Shown piece by piece: positions 8,547 to 17,365 of a stretch of 62,499 nucleotides of DNA (the first letter of the stretch is position 1; each line of letters opens with the position of its first letter). The position numbers were made by a program, and so were the translations under genes. Under the pieces are notes generated by a model. It saw nothing but the letters and a program-made list of their open reading frames with translations. It was not told the origin of the DNA and searched no databases. The stretch comes from Prolixibacteraceae bacterium (GTDB lineage: Bacteria > Bacteroidota > Bacteroidia > Bacteroidales > Prolixibacteraceae), in the NCBI GenBank assembly GCA_028282195.1, contig JANQII010000330.1, forward strand, positions 1 to 62,499, in the 5' to 3' direction.

Positions 8547-8999
8547 ATGAAAAAGCTTTTGCCCTTGATAATATTAGCCTCTATCCTGTTCTGCTCTTGC
8601 AGTAATAACCCTGAAAAAACATCTATAGAAGAGTGGAAGAAAGAGATTGTTAAAATGGAACGGGACTTCGCTGATATGGCAGTAAAAGAAGGTATTGCCA
8701 AAGCATTTTTAACTTTTGCTGCAGACGAAGCTGTTCTAATGAGAAACAACAGTTTGATCATCGGTAAAGAATCAATTCAAAAACATTTCGAAAACCAAAA
8801 GTCAAGTCTAAAAGATGTTAAGCTCACCTGGAAACCTGATTTTGTCGATGTCGCCTCATCTGGTGATTTAGCTTATACATATGGAAAATATGAACTCACA
8901 GTTACTGATTCGTTAGACAATGAGAATGTCTCTGAAGGTATATTCCACACCGTATGGAAAAAACAAGCGGATGGGAGCTGGAAGTTTGTTTGGGATTAG
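8547..8999 (+). CDS. DUF4440/SnoaL-like lipoprotein
   Basis: The 150-residue product has a lipoprotein signal (FCSCSNN, acylated Cys near 17) and an NTF2-like domain: a helix with KMERDFADMAVKEG, then MRNNSLIIGKESIQKHF and a final strand HTVWKKQADGSWKFVWD typical of the YybH/DUF4440 group. Such domains bind small ligands or act as enzymes, and no function can be assigned. It appears to be a single-gene unit. Confidence 0.75.
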   Translation: MKKLLPLIILASILFCSCSNNPEKTSIEEWKKEIVKMERDFADMAVKEGIAKAFLTFAADEAVLMRNNSLIIGKESIQKHFENQKSSLKDVKLTWKPDFVDVASSGDLAYTYGKYELTVTDSLDNENVSEGIFHTVWKKQADGSWKFVWD

Positions 9000-9052
9000 T
9001 TGCTCTAAATCTTCGACCCACCCTACCTCCCTTCCTGTGAGCAGTAAGAGAA

Positions 9053-9072
9053 GATCACGAATATTCGTGATC
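9053..9072 (+). repeat. 20-bp perfect palindrome
   Basis: GATCACGAATATTCGTGATC is perfectly self-complementary. It lies 54 bp after the DUF4440 stop codon without a following T-run, so it is more like a protein binding site or short mobile palindrome than a standard terminator. Confidence 0.6.
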
Positions 9073-9167
9073 GGGATGGTAAATGAAAATTTGCTCAAAA
9101 CAGAAGCTTTTGTAAAGTAATTTTATATAATTACAACTAAGTCAGAATAACTACTTCAGTATATCCC

Positions 9168-10052
9168 TCAAAACCTCACTCTACCCGTATCAGCAACATT
9201 CAGTTTTGAGCCGTCAATTTCAATTTTTACAGGTGATTTTATTTTTTTAGGTTCACCATCAATATGAAATAGTTTTTCGTTGGTTTCAATCATTACGCTA
9301 CTGGTAGAAATATAGCGAATACGTTTTGAAGGTTTTAACCAACCTGTGAACAACTTCAAAGAAAATATGGGAAACATGTAAATCGGGAAAGGAGATACTA
9401 AAACCAGATCAAATTTTCCATCGGTTGGGTTTGCCTTTGGAGCTATGATAGCATGGTAACCAAACTGCCTATTGTTTGCCATATTAATCATGAAGAAGCT
9501 TCCTTGTATTTCTCCATGATTAATCTTAACAGTAGCTTTAACTGGTTTATATTTTAAAATAACATTTAAAGTGCTTACAACGTAATTCCAGAATTTTCTT
9601 CCTTTACGCTTTGAAAAATCGTATGCTACAGCACTATCATAACCAACACCTGCAAAATGGAAACATGGTTTGCCATTTAATCGAATAACATCCGCTTGTA
9701 GAGTTTTACCTTTTTCAATTGAATTGATTAGTCTTTTAACACTCTTTCCAAATCCAAATTCCCTTGCAAAACCATTACCCGAACCGCCAGGGTAAATAGC
9801 CAGTTTCTTTTTACTTCCGATTAAACCCGATGCTATTTCATTAACAGTTCCATCCCCTCCAACAGCTACAAAAGTCTCATAATTATCAAATTCTGATTTT
9901 ACTATTTCCTTTGCGTGCTTAGGATATTCAGTAAATCGCACATCAATTTTCGATTTAAACTCCTCAAGCTTATTGAGGAGTCTCTTTGTTTTTCTACCTC
10001 CGGCATTGGGATTGATAATAAACAGAATTCCAGGAGTGGAAACTTGATTCAT
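9168..10052 (-). CDS. Diacylglycerol kinase-family lipid kinase (YegS/BmrU type)
   Basis: The 294-residue protein shows the DAG-kinase catalytic signature: FIINPNAGGRKTKR at the start and VAVGGDGTVNEIASG near residue 80 (nucleotide-binding GGDGT), then YPGGSGNGFAREFG. The C-terminal beta domain carries the HIDGEP segment. Family members phosphorylate diacylglycerol, sphingoid or phosphatidylglycerol lipids at the inner membrane; the specific substrate is unknown. It is a single gene downstream of amt and separated from it by a terminator. Confidence 0.85.
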   Translation of the reverse strand: MNQVSTPGILFIINPNAGGRKTKRLLNKLEEFKSKIDVRFTEYPKHAKEIVKSEFDNYETFVAVGGDGTVNEIASGLIGSKKKLAIYPGGSGNGFAREFGFGKSVKRLINSIEKGKTLQADVIRLNGKPCFHFAGVGYDSAVAYDFSKRKGRKFWNYVVSTLNVILKYKPVKATVKINHGEIQGSFFMINMANNRQFGYHAIIAPKANPTDGKFDLVLVSPFPIYMFPIFSLKLFTGWLKPSKRIRYISTSSVMIETNEKLFHIDGEPKKIKSPVKIEIDGSKLNVADTGRVRF

Positions 10053-10110
10053 TTTAACATTTATTTGATGTGCAATATAAGCAAAACAAATTCAAAGTGT
10101 ACAAAAAAAA

Positions 10111-10136
10111 GAAAACTCCCTAAAAAGGAAGTTTTC
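10111..10136 (-). terminator. Intrinsic terminator of amt
   Basis: On the minus strand a 10-bp imperfect stem (GAAAACTTCC and GGGAGTTTTC around TTTTTA) is followed by eight T residues, a standard intrinsic terminator 30 bp after the amt stop codon. Confidence 0.8.
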
Positions 10137-10165
10137 AATTATTAAAATGGCAAAATACGTTTAAG

Positions 10166-11497
10166 CTATGCGCTTTTATATTCAAAATCGTAAGACTCGT
10201 TGTGCTGGCTCATATCCAAGCCAATTTTTTCACCGTGTGCAGAAATCCTTAACGGCACGATTAAATTAGTAATTTTATACATCAGGTATGAACCTCCGAA
10301 AGTAAATACAGCTACTATTACAAGCGCCAGTAAGTGGTAAAGGAATGTAGTTGGGTCACCATAAATTAAACCAACTTCTTCTGCAAAAACAGCAGTTAAT
10401 AACATCCCAACAATACCCCCCATACCGTGGGCAGGGAATACATCCAAAGTATCGTCCAGCCTTGTTTTTGAACGTATCTCGATCGCATAGTTACTAACAA
10501 TTGCAGCAACAACACCAATAAAAATACTTGAGCCCACATTTACAAATCCGGCAGCAGGGGTAACCGCTACCAAACCAACCACCAAGCCAATTGATGCCCC
10601 CATTCCAGATGGTTTTTTACCTTTGGCCATATCGTAAAACAAGTAAGCCAACATAGCAGCAGCCGAAGCCGTGTTGGTGTTCATTAAAGCCAATGCAGCG
10701 GTTGAGTTTGCGCCAAGTGCAGAACCAGCGTTAAACCCAAACCAACCAAACCAAAGCATACCTGCCCCCAACAATACGAACGGAATATTGGAAGGCTTAA
10801 CTTCTTTACCAAAGTCTTTTCGTTTACCCAGGAAAAGAGCCCCTGCCAGGGCAGCAAAACCAGCTGACATATGAACGACTGTACCTCCTGCAAAGTCAAG
10901 CACCCCCCAGTTACGAAGGAATCCATTCGGATGCCAGGTCCAGTGCGCAAGTGGTGCATAAATAAAGATTGAGAAAAGTACCATGAAAAGCATATAGGCA
11001 CGGAACCTAACACGACCTGCAAAAGAACCAGTTATCAGGGCTGGCGTAATAATTGCAAACTTCAACTGGAACATAGCAAACAAAGCTAAAGGTACAGTCG
11101 GGCTTAAATCAGGATGTGTAGCACCCGTTACCCCTTTAAACATGAAAAAGGTCATCGGATTACCAAACAGACCAAAACCTTCCGGGCCAATACTTTCGCC
11201 AAAAGCAAGGCTAAAACCCAAAATTACCCAAACAACACTAATAAGCCCCATTGCAATAAAACTCTGCAACATGGTTGAAAGAATGTTTTTAGGATGAATC
11301 ATCCCCCCGTAAAAGAAAGCCAGACCAGGGGTCATTAATAGAACAAGTGCTGTAGCGGTCAACATCCAGGCTACATCACCCGGAACAATGTTCGGATCAT
11401 CTAATCCTCCAAAACCACTTGGAAAGAACACTCCTACAATTGCTGTTACAATTAATAATAACAGAATAAAAATCCAACTGAGATTAGTTTTTTTCAT
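10166..11497 (-). CDS. amt: Ammonium transporter
   Basis: This 443-residue membrane protein is an Amt/Rh channel with about eleven spans after a cleavable or first hydrophobic segment. Family motifs visible include the early TALVLLMTPGLAFFYGG, FAGGTVVHMSAGFAALAG with one pore histidine, and DDTLDVFPAHGMGGIVGML with the second. It transports ammonium into the cell. No glnB/glnK (PII) gene is adjacent, unlike many bacteria. The 508-bp gap upstream holds its promoter and a REP-like hairpin. Confidence 0.92.
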   Translation of the reverse strand: MKKTNLSWIFILLLLIVTAIVGVFFPSGFGGLDDPNIVPGDVAWMLTATALVLLMTPGLAFFYGGMIHPKNILSTMLQSFIAMGLISVVWVILGFSLAFGESIGPEGFGLFGNPMTFFMFKGVTGATHPDLSPTVPLALFAMFQLKFAIITPALITGSFAGRVRFRAYMLFMVLFSIFIYAPLAHWTWHPNGFLRNWGVLDFAGGTVVHMSAGFAALAGALFLGKRKDFGKEVKPSNIPFVLLGAGMLWFGWFGFNAGSALGANSTAALALMNTNTASAAAMLAYLFYDMAKGKKPSGMGASIGLVVGLVAVTPAAGFVNVGSSIFIGVVAAIVSNYAIEIRSKTRLDDTLDVFPAHGMGGIVGMLLTAVFAEEVGLIYGDPTTFLYHLLALVIVAVFTFGGSYLMYKITNLIVPLRISAHGEKIGLDMSQHNESYDFEYKSA

Positions 11498-11570
11498 ACG
11501 TGAAAATTTTTGTTTTAGTCAAAATGAAAACAAAAATTCCTGCACCCTGCACCTATGTAACCGCTTCGCT

Positions 11571-11589
11571 CCTGCCTGTGGCAGGCAGG
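11571..11589 (+). repeat. REP-like short hairpin in the amt upstream gap
   Basis: CCTGCCTGTGGCAGGCAGG is a perfect 8-bp inverted repeat with a 3-nt loop, a type scattered through many Bacteroidota genomes. It lies in the 508-bp gap 11498-12005 between amt and the Lrp gene. The rest of that gap is AT-rich and should hold both divergent promoters; I see no gene in it. Confidence 0.55.
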
Positions 11590-12005
11590 TTCGCAATCCT
11601 GAGTTTCCGGGATTAGCCATCCACGGCTTATACACACTAGAATGCTGAAAGTTTATACTCATTTCATAATGACAAATTATTTAAGTTACCTACATTCTTC
11701 AAATCAAAAAGTCAGAAATAATAGCTTCAGCCATTGTCATTTTGATATTATTCTGGCTGTAAAAATAACACTTATTCGCATTTTTTGAATATTTTTATTC
11801 ATTTTGTCAATAAAAAATTAACATTAGATTACAAATATTTAACAAACAAGAAGACCTAAAAACAAAAAGACATGTTAATGAGTCACTTACATACAATTGA
11901 CAATTTTTACTGTTTTCAAAATGAAAGAACATGGTCTTATTATTTAACTTTTTGCTAAAATTTATCTAATTTTGATAATCTATAATTTAAAGGCGGAAAA
12001 CAGAA

Positions 12006-12473
12006 ATGACATTACGAAATAACTTAGATCAGATTGATCTCCACATTCTTGAGATCATTACAAAAAATGCACGAATTCCATTTAAAGATGTAGCTGCCGA
12101 AGTAGGCGTTTCCCGTGCAGCAGTTCATCAACGAGTTAACCGAATGATTGACATGAACGTCATTATTGGTTCAGGATATAATATTGACCCTAAAAAGGTA
12201 GATTACAAAACCTGCACCTATGTGGGTATTTTCCTTGAAAAAGGTGGTTTTTATGAAAACGTTGCTGAACAGCTTAAAGAAATCCCCGAGATAGTGGAAT
12301 GTCATTATACAACCGGTCAATACGCAATATTTGTAAAAGTTTATGCCCGTGACAACGAACACCTGAAAGAAATTTTAAGCGGAAAGGTTCAAAAGATTCC
12401 CGGCATTTCGAGCACTGAAACTTTTATTTCTTTAGAAGAAACTTTCAAAAGAGAAGTACCAATCCACAACTAG
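12006..12473 (+). CDS. Lrp/AsnC-family transcriptional regulator
   Basis: The 155-residue protein has the N-terminal Lrp helix-turn-helix (LDQIDLHILEIITKNARIPFKDVAAEVGVSR then AAVHQRVNRM) and a C-terminal RAM ligand-binding domain from about residue 70 (CTYVGIFLEK...ECHYTTGQYAIFVKV). These regulators form octamers and sense amino acids or related metabolites. It is transcribed divergently from amt and could regulate it, although the gap is over 500 bp. Its stop overlaps the convergent rlmB stop by 4 bp. Confidence 0.88.
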   Translation: MTLRNNLDQIDLHILEIITKNARIPFKDVAAEVGVSRAAVHQRVNRMIDMNVIIGSGYNIDPKKVDYKTCTYVGIFLEKGGFYENVAEQLKEIPEIVECHYTTGQYAIFVKVYARDNEHLKEILSGKVQKIPGISSTETFISLEETFKREVPIHN

Positions 12474-13231
12474 TTTATTGCTCGTTGACGAACGACTTCA
12501 TAAACCAATAATCCAGCAGCAACAGATACATTGAGCGATTCAATCTTTCCCATTAACGGAATTTGAAGTTGGGCATCGGTCATCTTCAGAATATCGTTAC
12601 TTATACCATATTCTTCCGAGCCCATGATGATAGCTACCGGGCCTGAGAAGTCAATCTCGGTATAATTTTGAGTTGCTTTTTCTGTAGCTGCGGTTAATTT
12701 CAGTCCCGATTCCTGCAGAAATTTAATGCTCTTCTTTAAATCACGGGTACGGCAAACCGGAACCATATGTAATGCACCGGCTGAGGTTTTAACAGCATCG
12801 GCATTAATACGTGCAGAACCTTTATCAGGAATAACAACCGCATGAACACCCGCACACTCAGCCGTTCTGACAATTGCCCCAAAATTTCGCACATCAGTAA
12901 GCTGATCCAGAACTAACACCAAAGGATCTTTTCCTTCCTCAAAAAGTGTTGGAAGTAAATTCTCCAAATCATGAAAAACAATTGGGGAAACAAATGCAAT
13001 TACCCCTTGATGGTTCTTTCGGGTTATCCGATTAATTTTTTCAAGAGGCACATACTGAAAAGGAATTGAATGAGCGCGAACCAAATCAAACATTTCTTTA
13101 AAAAGATCACCGCTTAACCCTTTTTTAATGAGTACCTTCTCGATCTCCTTCCCTGAATGAATTGCTTCAATAATTGTACGAATTCCAAAAATCAGGTCAT
13201 CATTATTTTGTTTGGGCCTGCGTTGATACAT
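12470..13231 (-). CDS. rlmB: 23S rRNA 2'-O-ribose methyltransferase RlmB-like (SpoU family)
   Basis: The 253-residue protein has the RNA substrate-binding N-terminal domain (FGIRTIIEAIHSGKEIEKVLI) and a SPOUT catalytic domain with the three family motifs: DQLTDVRNFGAIVRTAE, IIMGSEEYGIS and IPLMGKIESLNVSVAAG. RlmB methylates G2251 (E. coli numbering) in 23S rRNA using S-adenosylmethionine. The length is normal. It converges with the Lrp gene. Confidence 0.9.
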   Translation of the reverse strand: MYQRRPKQNNDDLIFGIRTIIEAIHSGKEIEKVLIKKGLSGDLFKEMFDLVRAHSIPFQYVPLEKINRITRKNHQGVIAFVSPIVFHDLENLLPTLFEEGKDPLVLVLDQLTDVRNFGAIVRTAECAGVHAVVIPDKGSARINADAVKTSAGALHMVPVCRTRDLKKSIKFLQESGLKLTAATEKATQNYTEIDFSGPVAIIMGSEEYGISNDILKMTDAQLQIPLMGKIESLNVSVAAGLLVYEVVRQRAIN

Positions 13232-13352
13232 TTTATTGTTTTAATTTGTAATTACTAACTAGTTATTTGGTCATTGGTTATTGGTCATTGGTTATTTGGC
13301 TTTTTATCTCCACTAAGCCCTATGCCCCAAGCACTCCGCCCTTTGCTCTTTT

Positions 13353-15299
13353 TTACCAGGTTTTCTTTTCTTTAAGTGTTTCGTATTCCTCAGTTGCCGA
13401 TTCCCATTGGGCCATTGCTGCTTCAAGTTCTTTCTTGCTTTGATTATACTTTTCAAAGATAGTGGAATCAGATAAGTTTTCCGGATTTGCCATTTTATCA
13501 TCCATCACTTGAATTTCCTCTTCCAATTTTGCTATACTCTCCTCAACCTGAACAATTGTTTTTTCAAGGCGCGAAAGATTACGATTCACTTCCTTGCGCT
13601 CTTCATAACTAAGCTGATTGTTATTTACAACTGTTTTTTCCTCTTTAACAACTGCTTGCCGAACTTTTCGAACATCCAGTTCTTTCATGGATTCCATTTG
13701 CTTTCGATGAAGAAAATCGTAAATACCTCCGAGGTGTTGCCTTATTTTTTTCTTTCTGAATTCATAAACACAATTTACCAAACCATCCAAAAATTCACGG
13801 TCGTGAGATACGATAAGCACAGTGCCGGCATATTCAGCCAAAGCCTGTTTCAGCATCTCTTTCGAACGCATATCCAGGTGGTTGGTAGGTTCATCAAGCA
13901 CCAAAAAGTTTACTGGTTCAAGCATCAAACGAATCATAGCCAAACGGGTGCGTTCACCCCCGGAAAGAACTTTCACTTTCTTATCGACATCCTCTCCAGA
14001 GAACATAAAAGCCCCCAGAACATCACGTATTTTTGTTCTTATATCACCAACTGCAATTTGATCGATCGTATCAAATACAGTCAGGCTCTCATCTAATAAT
14101 TGAGCCTGGTTCTGAGCGAAATATCCTATTTTTACATTATGTCCCAACTTCATTTCGCCATCGTATTCCAGCTCATCTAAAATTACACGCGCAAGCGTTG
14201 TTTTCCCTTCGCCATTCTTCCCTACAAAAGCAATCTTTTCACCTCTTTCTACAGTCAGGTTAATCTTGTCCAGAACATTCAGGCTACCATAACTTTTTGA
14301 AAGGTCTTTGCAGTCAACAACTACTGTTCCTGACCTTTCAGGAGGTTGAAAGCGAATATTCAAACGTGAATTGTCTTCCTGCTCTATTTCAATCCGGTCA
14401 AGCTTCTCAAGCATTTTTGCGCGCGACTGAACCTGAACTGCCTTAGTTGCTTTATATCGAAAACGTTCAATAAATTTCTCGGTATCTTCAATCAGTTTCT
14501 GCTGATTTTTATAGGCAGCCAGCTGCGTCTCACGATGCTCAGCCCGTAGCTCCAGATACGTTGAATAGTTTGCTTTGTAGTCGTATATTTTTCCCAGTGA
14601 GATTTCAATCGTCCTATTTGTTACAGCATCTAAAAAAGCACGGTCGTGAGATACAAGGACAACAGCCCCCTGGTAATTTTTCAAAAAGTTTTCCAACCAT
14701 TGAATGGATTCAATGTCCAAATGGTTTGTCGACTCATCAAGTAGAAAAATATCCGGTTTTTTTAGAAGAATCTTAGCCAGCTCAATCCGCATTCGCCAAC
14801 CACCACTAAACTCGTCAGTAGGCCTGCCGAAATCACTTCTATCAAAACCAAGACCGACCAATGTTTGCTCAATTTCAGCCTCTAAATTTCCACCACCTAC
14901 CAATTGATAACGATCATTCAATTCAGTGACCCAGGTTATTAGTTTCAGATATTCTTCTGACTCATAATCATCACGAGTCGCAATCTCATTGTTAATTGTA
15001 TCAATTTCCTTTTTTAAAGAAAGAATTTCATCAAAAGCTTTTTTGGTTTCTTCAAACACCGAATACCTATCAGCAACAGTCATATGCTGAGGCAGGTATC
15101 CTACACGGACATCCTTCGGTAAAACTACCGTTCCTGATGAAGCATCCTGCAATCCAGATAAGATTTTAAGCAAAGTTGATTTTCCGGCTCCATTTTTCCC
15201 TATAAGACCAATTCGGTCTTTTGGATTGATTAAAAATGAAACTTTCTTAAAAAGCTCAAAACCGCCAAAACTCACAACTAGTTGATCAACTGAAATCAT
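13353..15299 (-). CDS. ABC-F family ATPase
   Basis: This protein of 648 residues has two ABC cassettes on one chain and no membrane segments, which defines ABC-F translation factors. Walker A motifs are GLIGKNGAGKSTLL and AFVGKNGEGKTTLA; signatures are FSGGWRMR and LSGGERTRL; Walker B segments end in LLDESTNHLD and VLDEPTNHLD. Note DES rather than DEP in the first site. A C-terminal coiled coil (about 540-648) matches the Uup/EttA/YheS-like group that acts on the ribosome. Start at 15299 (MISVDQLVVSFGG) is preferred over a 13-residue upstream extension. Confidence 0.88.
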   Translation of the reverse strand: MISVDQLVVSFGGFELFKKVSFLINPKDRIGLIGKNGAGKSTLLKILSGLQDASSGTVVLPKDVRVGYLPQHMTVADRYSVFEETKKAFDEILSLKKEIDTINNEIATRDDYESEEYLKLITWVTELNDRYQLVGGGNLEAEIEQTLVGLGFDRSDFGRPTDEFSGGWRMRIELAKILLKKPDIFLLDESTNHLDIESIQWLENFLKNYQGAVVLVSHDRAFLDAVTNRTIEISLGKIYDYKANYSTYLELRAEHRETQLAAYKNQQKLIEDTEKFIERFRYKATKAVQVQSRAKMLEKLDRIEIEQEDNSRLNIRFQPPERSGTVVVDCKDLSKSYGSLNVLDKINLTVERGEKIAFVGKNGEGKTTLARVILDELEYDGEMKLGHNVKIGYFAQNQAQLLDESLTVFDTIDQIAVGDIRTKIRDVLGAFMFSGEDVDKKVKVLSGGERTRLAMIRLMLEPVNFLVLDEPTNHLDMRSKEMLKQALAEYAGTVLIVSHDREFLDGLVNCVYEFRKKKIRQHLGGIYDFLHRKQMESMKELDVRKVRQAVVKEEKTVVNNNQLSYEERKEVNRNLSRLEKTIVQVEESIAKLEEEIQVMDDKMANPENLSDSTIFEKYNQSKKELEAAMAQWESATEEYETLKEKKTW

Positions 15300-15603
15300 T
15301 CCTTTAAAATTGAGCTGCAAAGATAAAAGAATATACAAAAACCTTCTATTGTATTCGAACAGACTTACTAGAATAACAGATGCAGAAATCTTGATACCTG
15401 ATGCTTAAATACTTGAAATTCAATAAGGCCAAAGAAATGAAACCAATGAACTCATGCAATTAAAAGTTTGTTTTCAAGTAGTATGTTTTAAGCTTTTCCA
15501 AAAAAAAATCAAAAGATTGTCCAATTAGAAATGTCTTGTTCGTCATTAGCTTAAAAGATTAACGCAAAACCTTGTTCAATTTTAAAATATTAAAACAAAA
15601 GTT

Positions 15604-15957
15604 ATGAAAGAATTTATGTATTTATTTAGAGGCGGCGACGCAGAAAGAGCTTCATTATCTCCTGAAGAAATGCAGGACCATATGCAAAAGTGGATTTCCT
15701 GGATGGGACAGCTTACTGAGTCCGGGAATTTTGTAGCCGGATTGCCGTTAAATAAGAGCGAAGCACATGTAGTAAGTGGAAGTAAGAAGTTAGTAACCGA
15801 TGGCCCTTTTGCTGAAGGAAATGAAGTAGTTGGTGGTTATTTAATTGTAAAAGCCAACGATCTTACCCATGCTACAGAACTTGCTAAAGATTGCCCAATT
15901 TACGAACATGACGGAACAACAGAAGTTCGTGAGATTTTGCCTATGGACATGAATTAG
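15604..15957 (+). CDS. YCII/DGPF-domain protein, partner of ECF42-type sigma factor
   Basis: The 117-residue protein is a dimeric alpha-beta barrel of the YCII family with the DGPF motif (VTDGPFAEGNEVVGGYLIV, about residues 60-78). DGPF genes typically stand immediately before a TPR-containing ECF sigma factor, as here (16087), and are part of its regulon or signalling partner. Start context is weak as usual in Bacteroidota. Confidence 0.85.
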   Translation: MKEFMYLFRGGDAERASLSPEEMQDHMQKWISWMGQLTESGNFVAGLPLNKSEAHVVSGSKKLVTDGPFAEGNEVVGGYLIVKANDLTHATELAKDCPIYEHDGTTEVREILPMDMN

Positions 15958-15990
15958 ATTAAACAATGAAACAGCAGAAAGTAACTTAAT

Positions 15991-16068
15991 CGTCATTGCG
16001 AATGTAGTGAAGCAATCTTTCTGAATTCTATAGTAAAGATTGCTTCGTCGTACCTCCTCGCAATGACG
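15991..16068 (+). repeat. MITE/REP-like long inverted repeat
   Basis: CGTCATTGCGA at the left pairs with CGCAATGACG at the right, and the inner arms GAAGCAATCTTT and AAAGATTGCTTC also pair, giving a long imperfect hairpin across 78 bp. Sequences beginning CGTCATTGCGAg are common dispersed palindromes in bacteria. It lies between the DGPF gene and its sigma factor and may alter their shared transcript. Confidence 0.7.
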
Positions 16069-16086
16069 TAAAAGAACACTTTTAAG

Positions 16087-17310
16087 ATGAAAGCAAAGCA
16101 AGAAACAAATCAGATTATTGAACACTTTTTCAGGCACGAACACGGACGAATAAGTTCTCTTTTACTTTCAAAATTTGGCACGAATCATATTGATTTAATT
16201 GAAGATGCTGTTCAGGATGCACTTCTTAAGGCTATGACTATATGGCCTTTCCGGGGTATTCCTAAAAATCCGGGAGCATGGATTTTAACAGTTTCCAAAA
16301 ACAATGTAATCGATAACTTACGTAGAACAAGCTTGAATGAGTCTAACCATGTGGGCATTTCTGATATTTCTACAGAACAAATCGACGATGAAATTATTCA
16401 TGACAACACACTCAAAACCATGTTTGCCTGTTGTCATCCTTCTATACCACAGGAGTATCAGATCATTCTGGTTTTAAAGATTATTAGTGGTTTTAATACT
16501 TCTGAAGCAGCACGGGCTCTTTTAAAAAAAGAAGATACTGTTAGTAAAGCCTATACCCGTGCAAAAAAACAATTTCGTCAACAGGTTTCATCCATTGATA
16601 ATATCAGCATAAAATCAATAAATGATCGCTTACTACTAATACTCCGCCTGCTTTACATTATTTTTAACGAAGGCTATAACTCAATTGATCCCGACCAACT
16701 TATTCGAAAAGATTTATGCAACGAAGCAATTCGCCTGGCTAAACTTCTTCTGTTAATCCCAAACATTCAGCAAAGTACGATTCATGCACTTTTGGCTATG
16801 ATGTACCATCATTCCTCAAGGTTTGATTCAAGAATTACTGCTGATGGGAAAATCATAATTCTTGAAGAACAAAACCCAAATGAATGGAACAAAAAATTTA
16901 TTAAAACCGGCAACTATCATTTTTCACTTGCTAACCAGACTGATACAATTAGTGAATACCACATTGAAGCGGCTATTGCCTCCATCCACGCAAATACGCT
17001 TGATCACTCTAAAACAAATTGGGAGGCAATATTGGATCTCTATGAAATGCTAACAAGAATTAAACCACATAAAGTTGTACAGCTTAATCGCATAGTGGCC
17101 TACTCAAAAGTTCATGGAGAAATTGCCGCACTTAAAGAACTCAAAAAGATTGACTCAGATAGCAAAACATACTATTCTATTAAAGCATATTTGAATGAGA
17201 AAATCGGCGATAAACTTCAATCTCAGGATTATTATAAACAAGCGCTATCAAAAACAAAAAATAAGTCTGAAATCAACTTTTTTACTGAAAAGATCAATAG
17301 CCTTAGTTGA
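16087..17310 (+). CDS. ECF sigma factor with C-terminal TPR-like domain (ECF42 type)
   Basis: The 407-residue protein has a sigma-2 region (LIEDAVQDALLKAMTIWPFRGIP, WILTVSKNNVIDNLRR), a sigma-4 region (PQEYQIILVLKIISGFNTSEAARALLKKEDTVSKAYTRAK; quoted here as consecutive motifs), and a long helical C-terminal extension from about residue 185 that is typical of the ECF42 group (DUF6596). In that group control uses the C-terminal domain instead of a membrane anti-sigma factor. Its DGPF partner is immediately upstream. Confidence 0.88.
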   Translation: MKAKQETNQIIEHFFRHEHGRISSLLLSKFGTNHIDLIEDAVQDALLKAMTIWPFRGIPKNPGAWILTVSKNNVIDNLRRTSLNESNHVGISDISTEQIDDEIIHDNTLKTMFACCHPSIPQEYQIILVLKIISGFNTSEAARALLKKEDTVSKAYTRAKKQFRQQVSSIDNISIKSINDRLLLILRLLYIIFNEGYNSIDPDQLIRKDLCNEAIRLAKLLLLIPNIQQSTIHALLAMMYHHSSRFDSRITADGKIIILEEQNPNEWNKKFIKTGNYHFSLANQTDTISEYHIEAAIASIHANTLDHSKTNWEAILDLYEMLTRIKPHKVVQLNRIVAYSKVHGEIAALKELKKIDSDSKTYYSIKAYLNEKIGDKLQSQDYYKQALSKTKNKSEINFFTEKINSLS

Positions 17311-17365
17311 CACTCCAACATTAATAAATCAATACTTTTCCTATTTTTGCAGCAAAATATGAGAA

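Noticed and set aside
13313-13501. Minus-strand 62-codon frame at the ABC-F 3' end
   Set aside because: It is an alternate frame of the ABC-F gene end, with low-complexity basic sequence.
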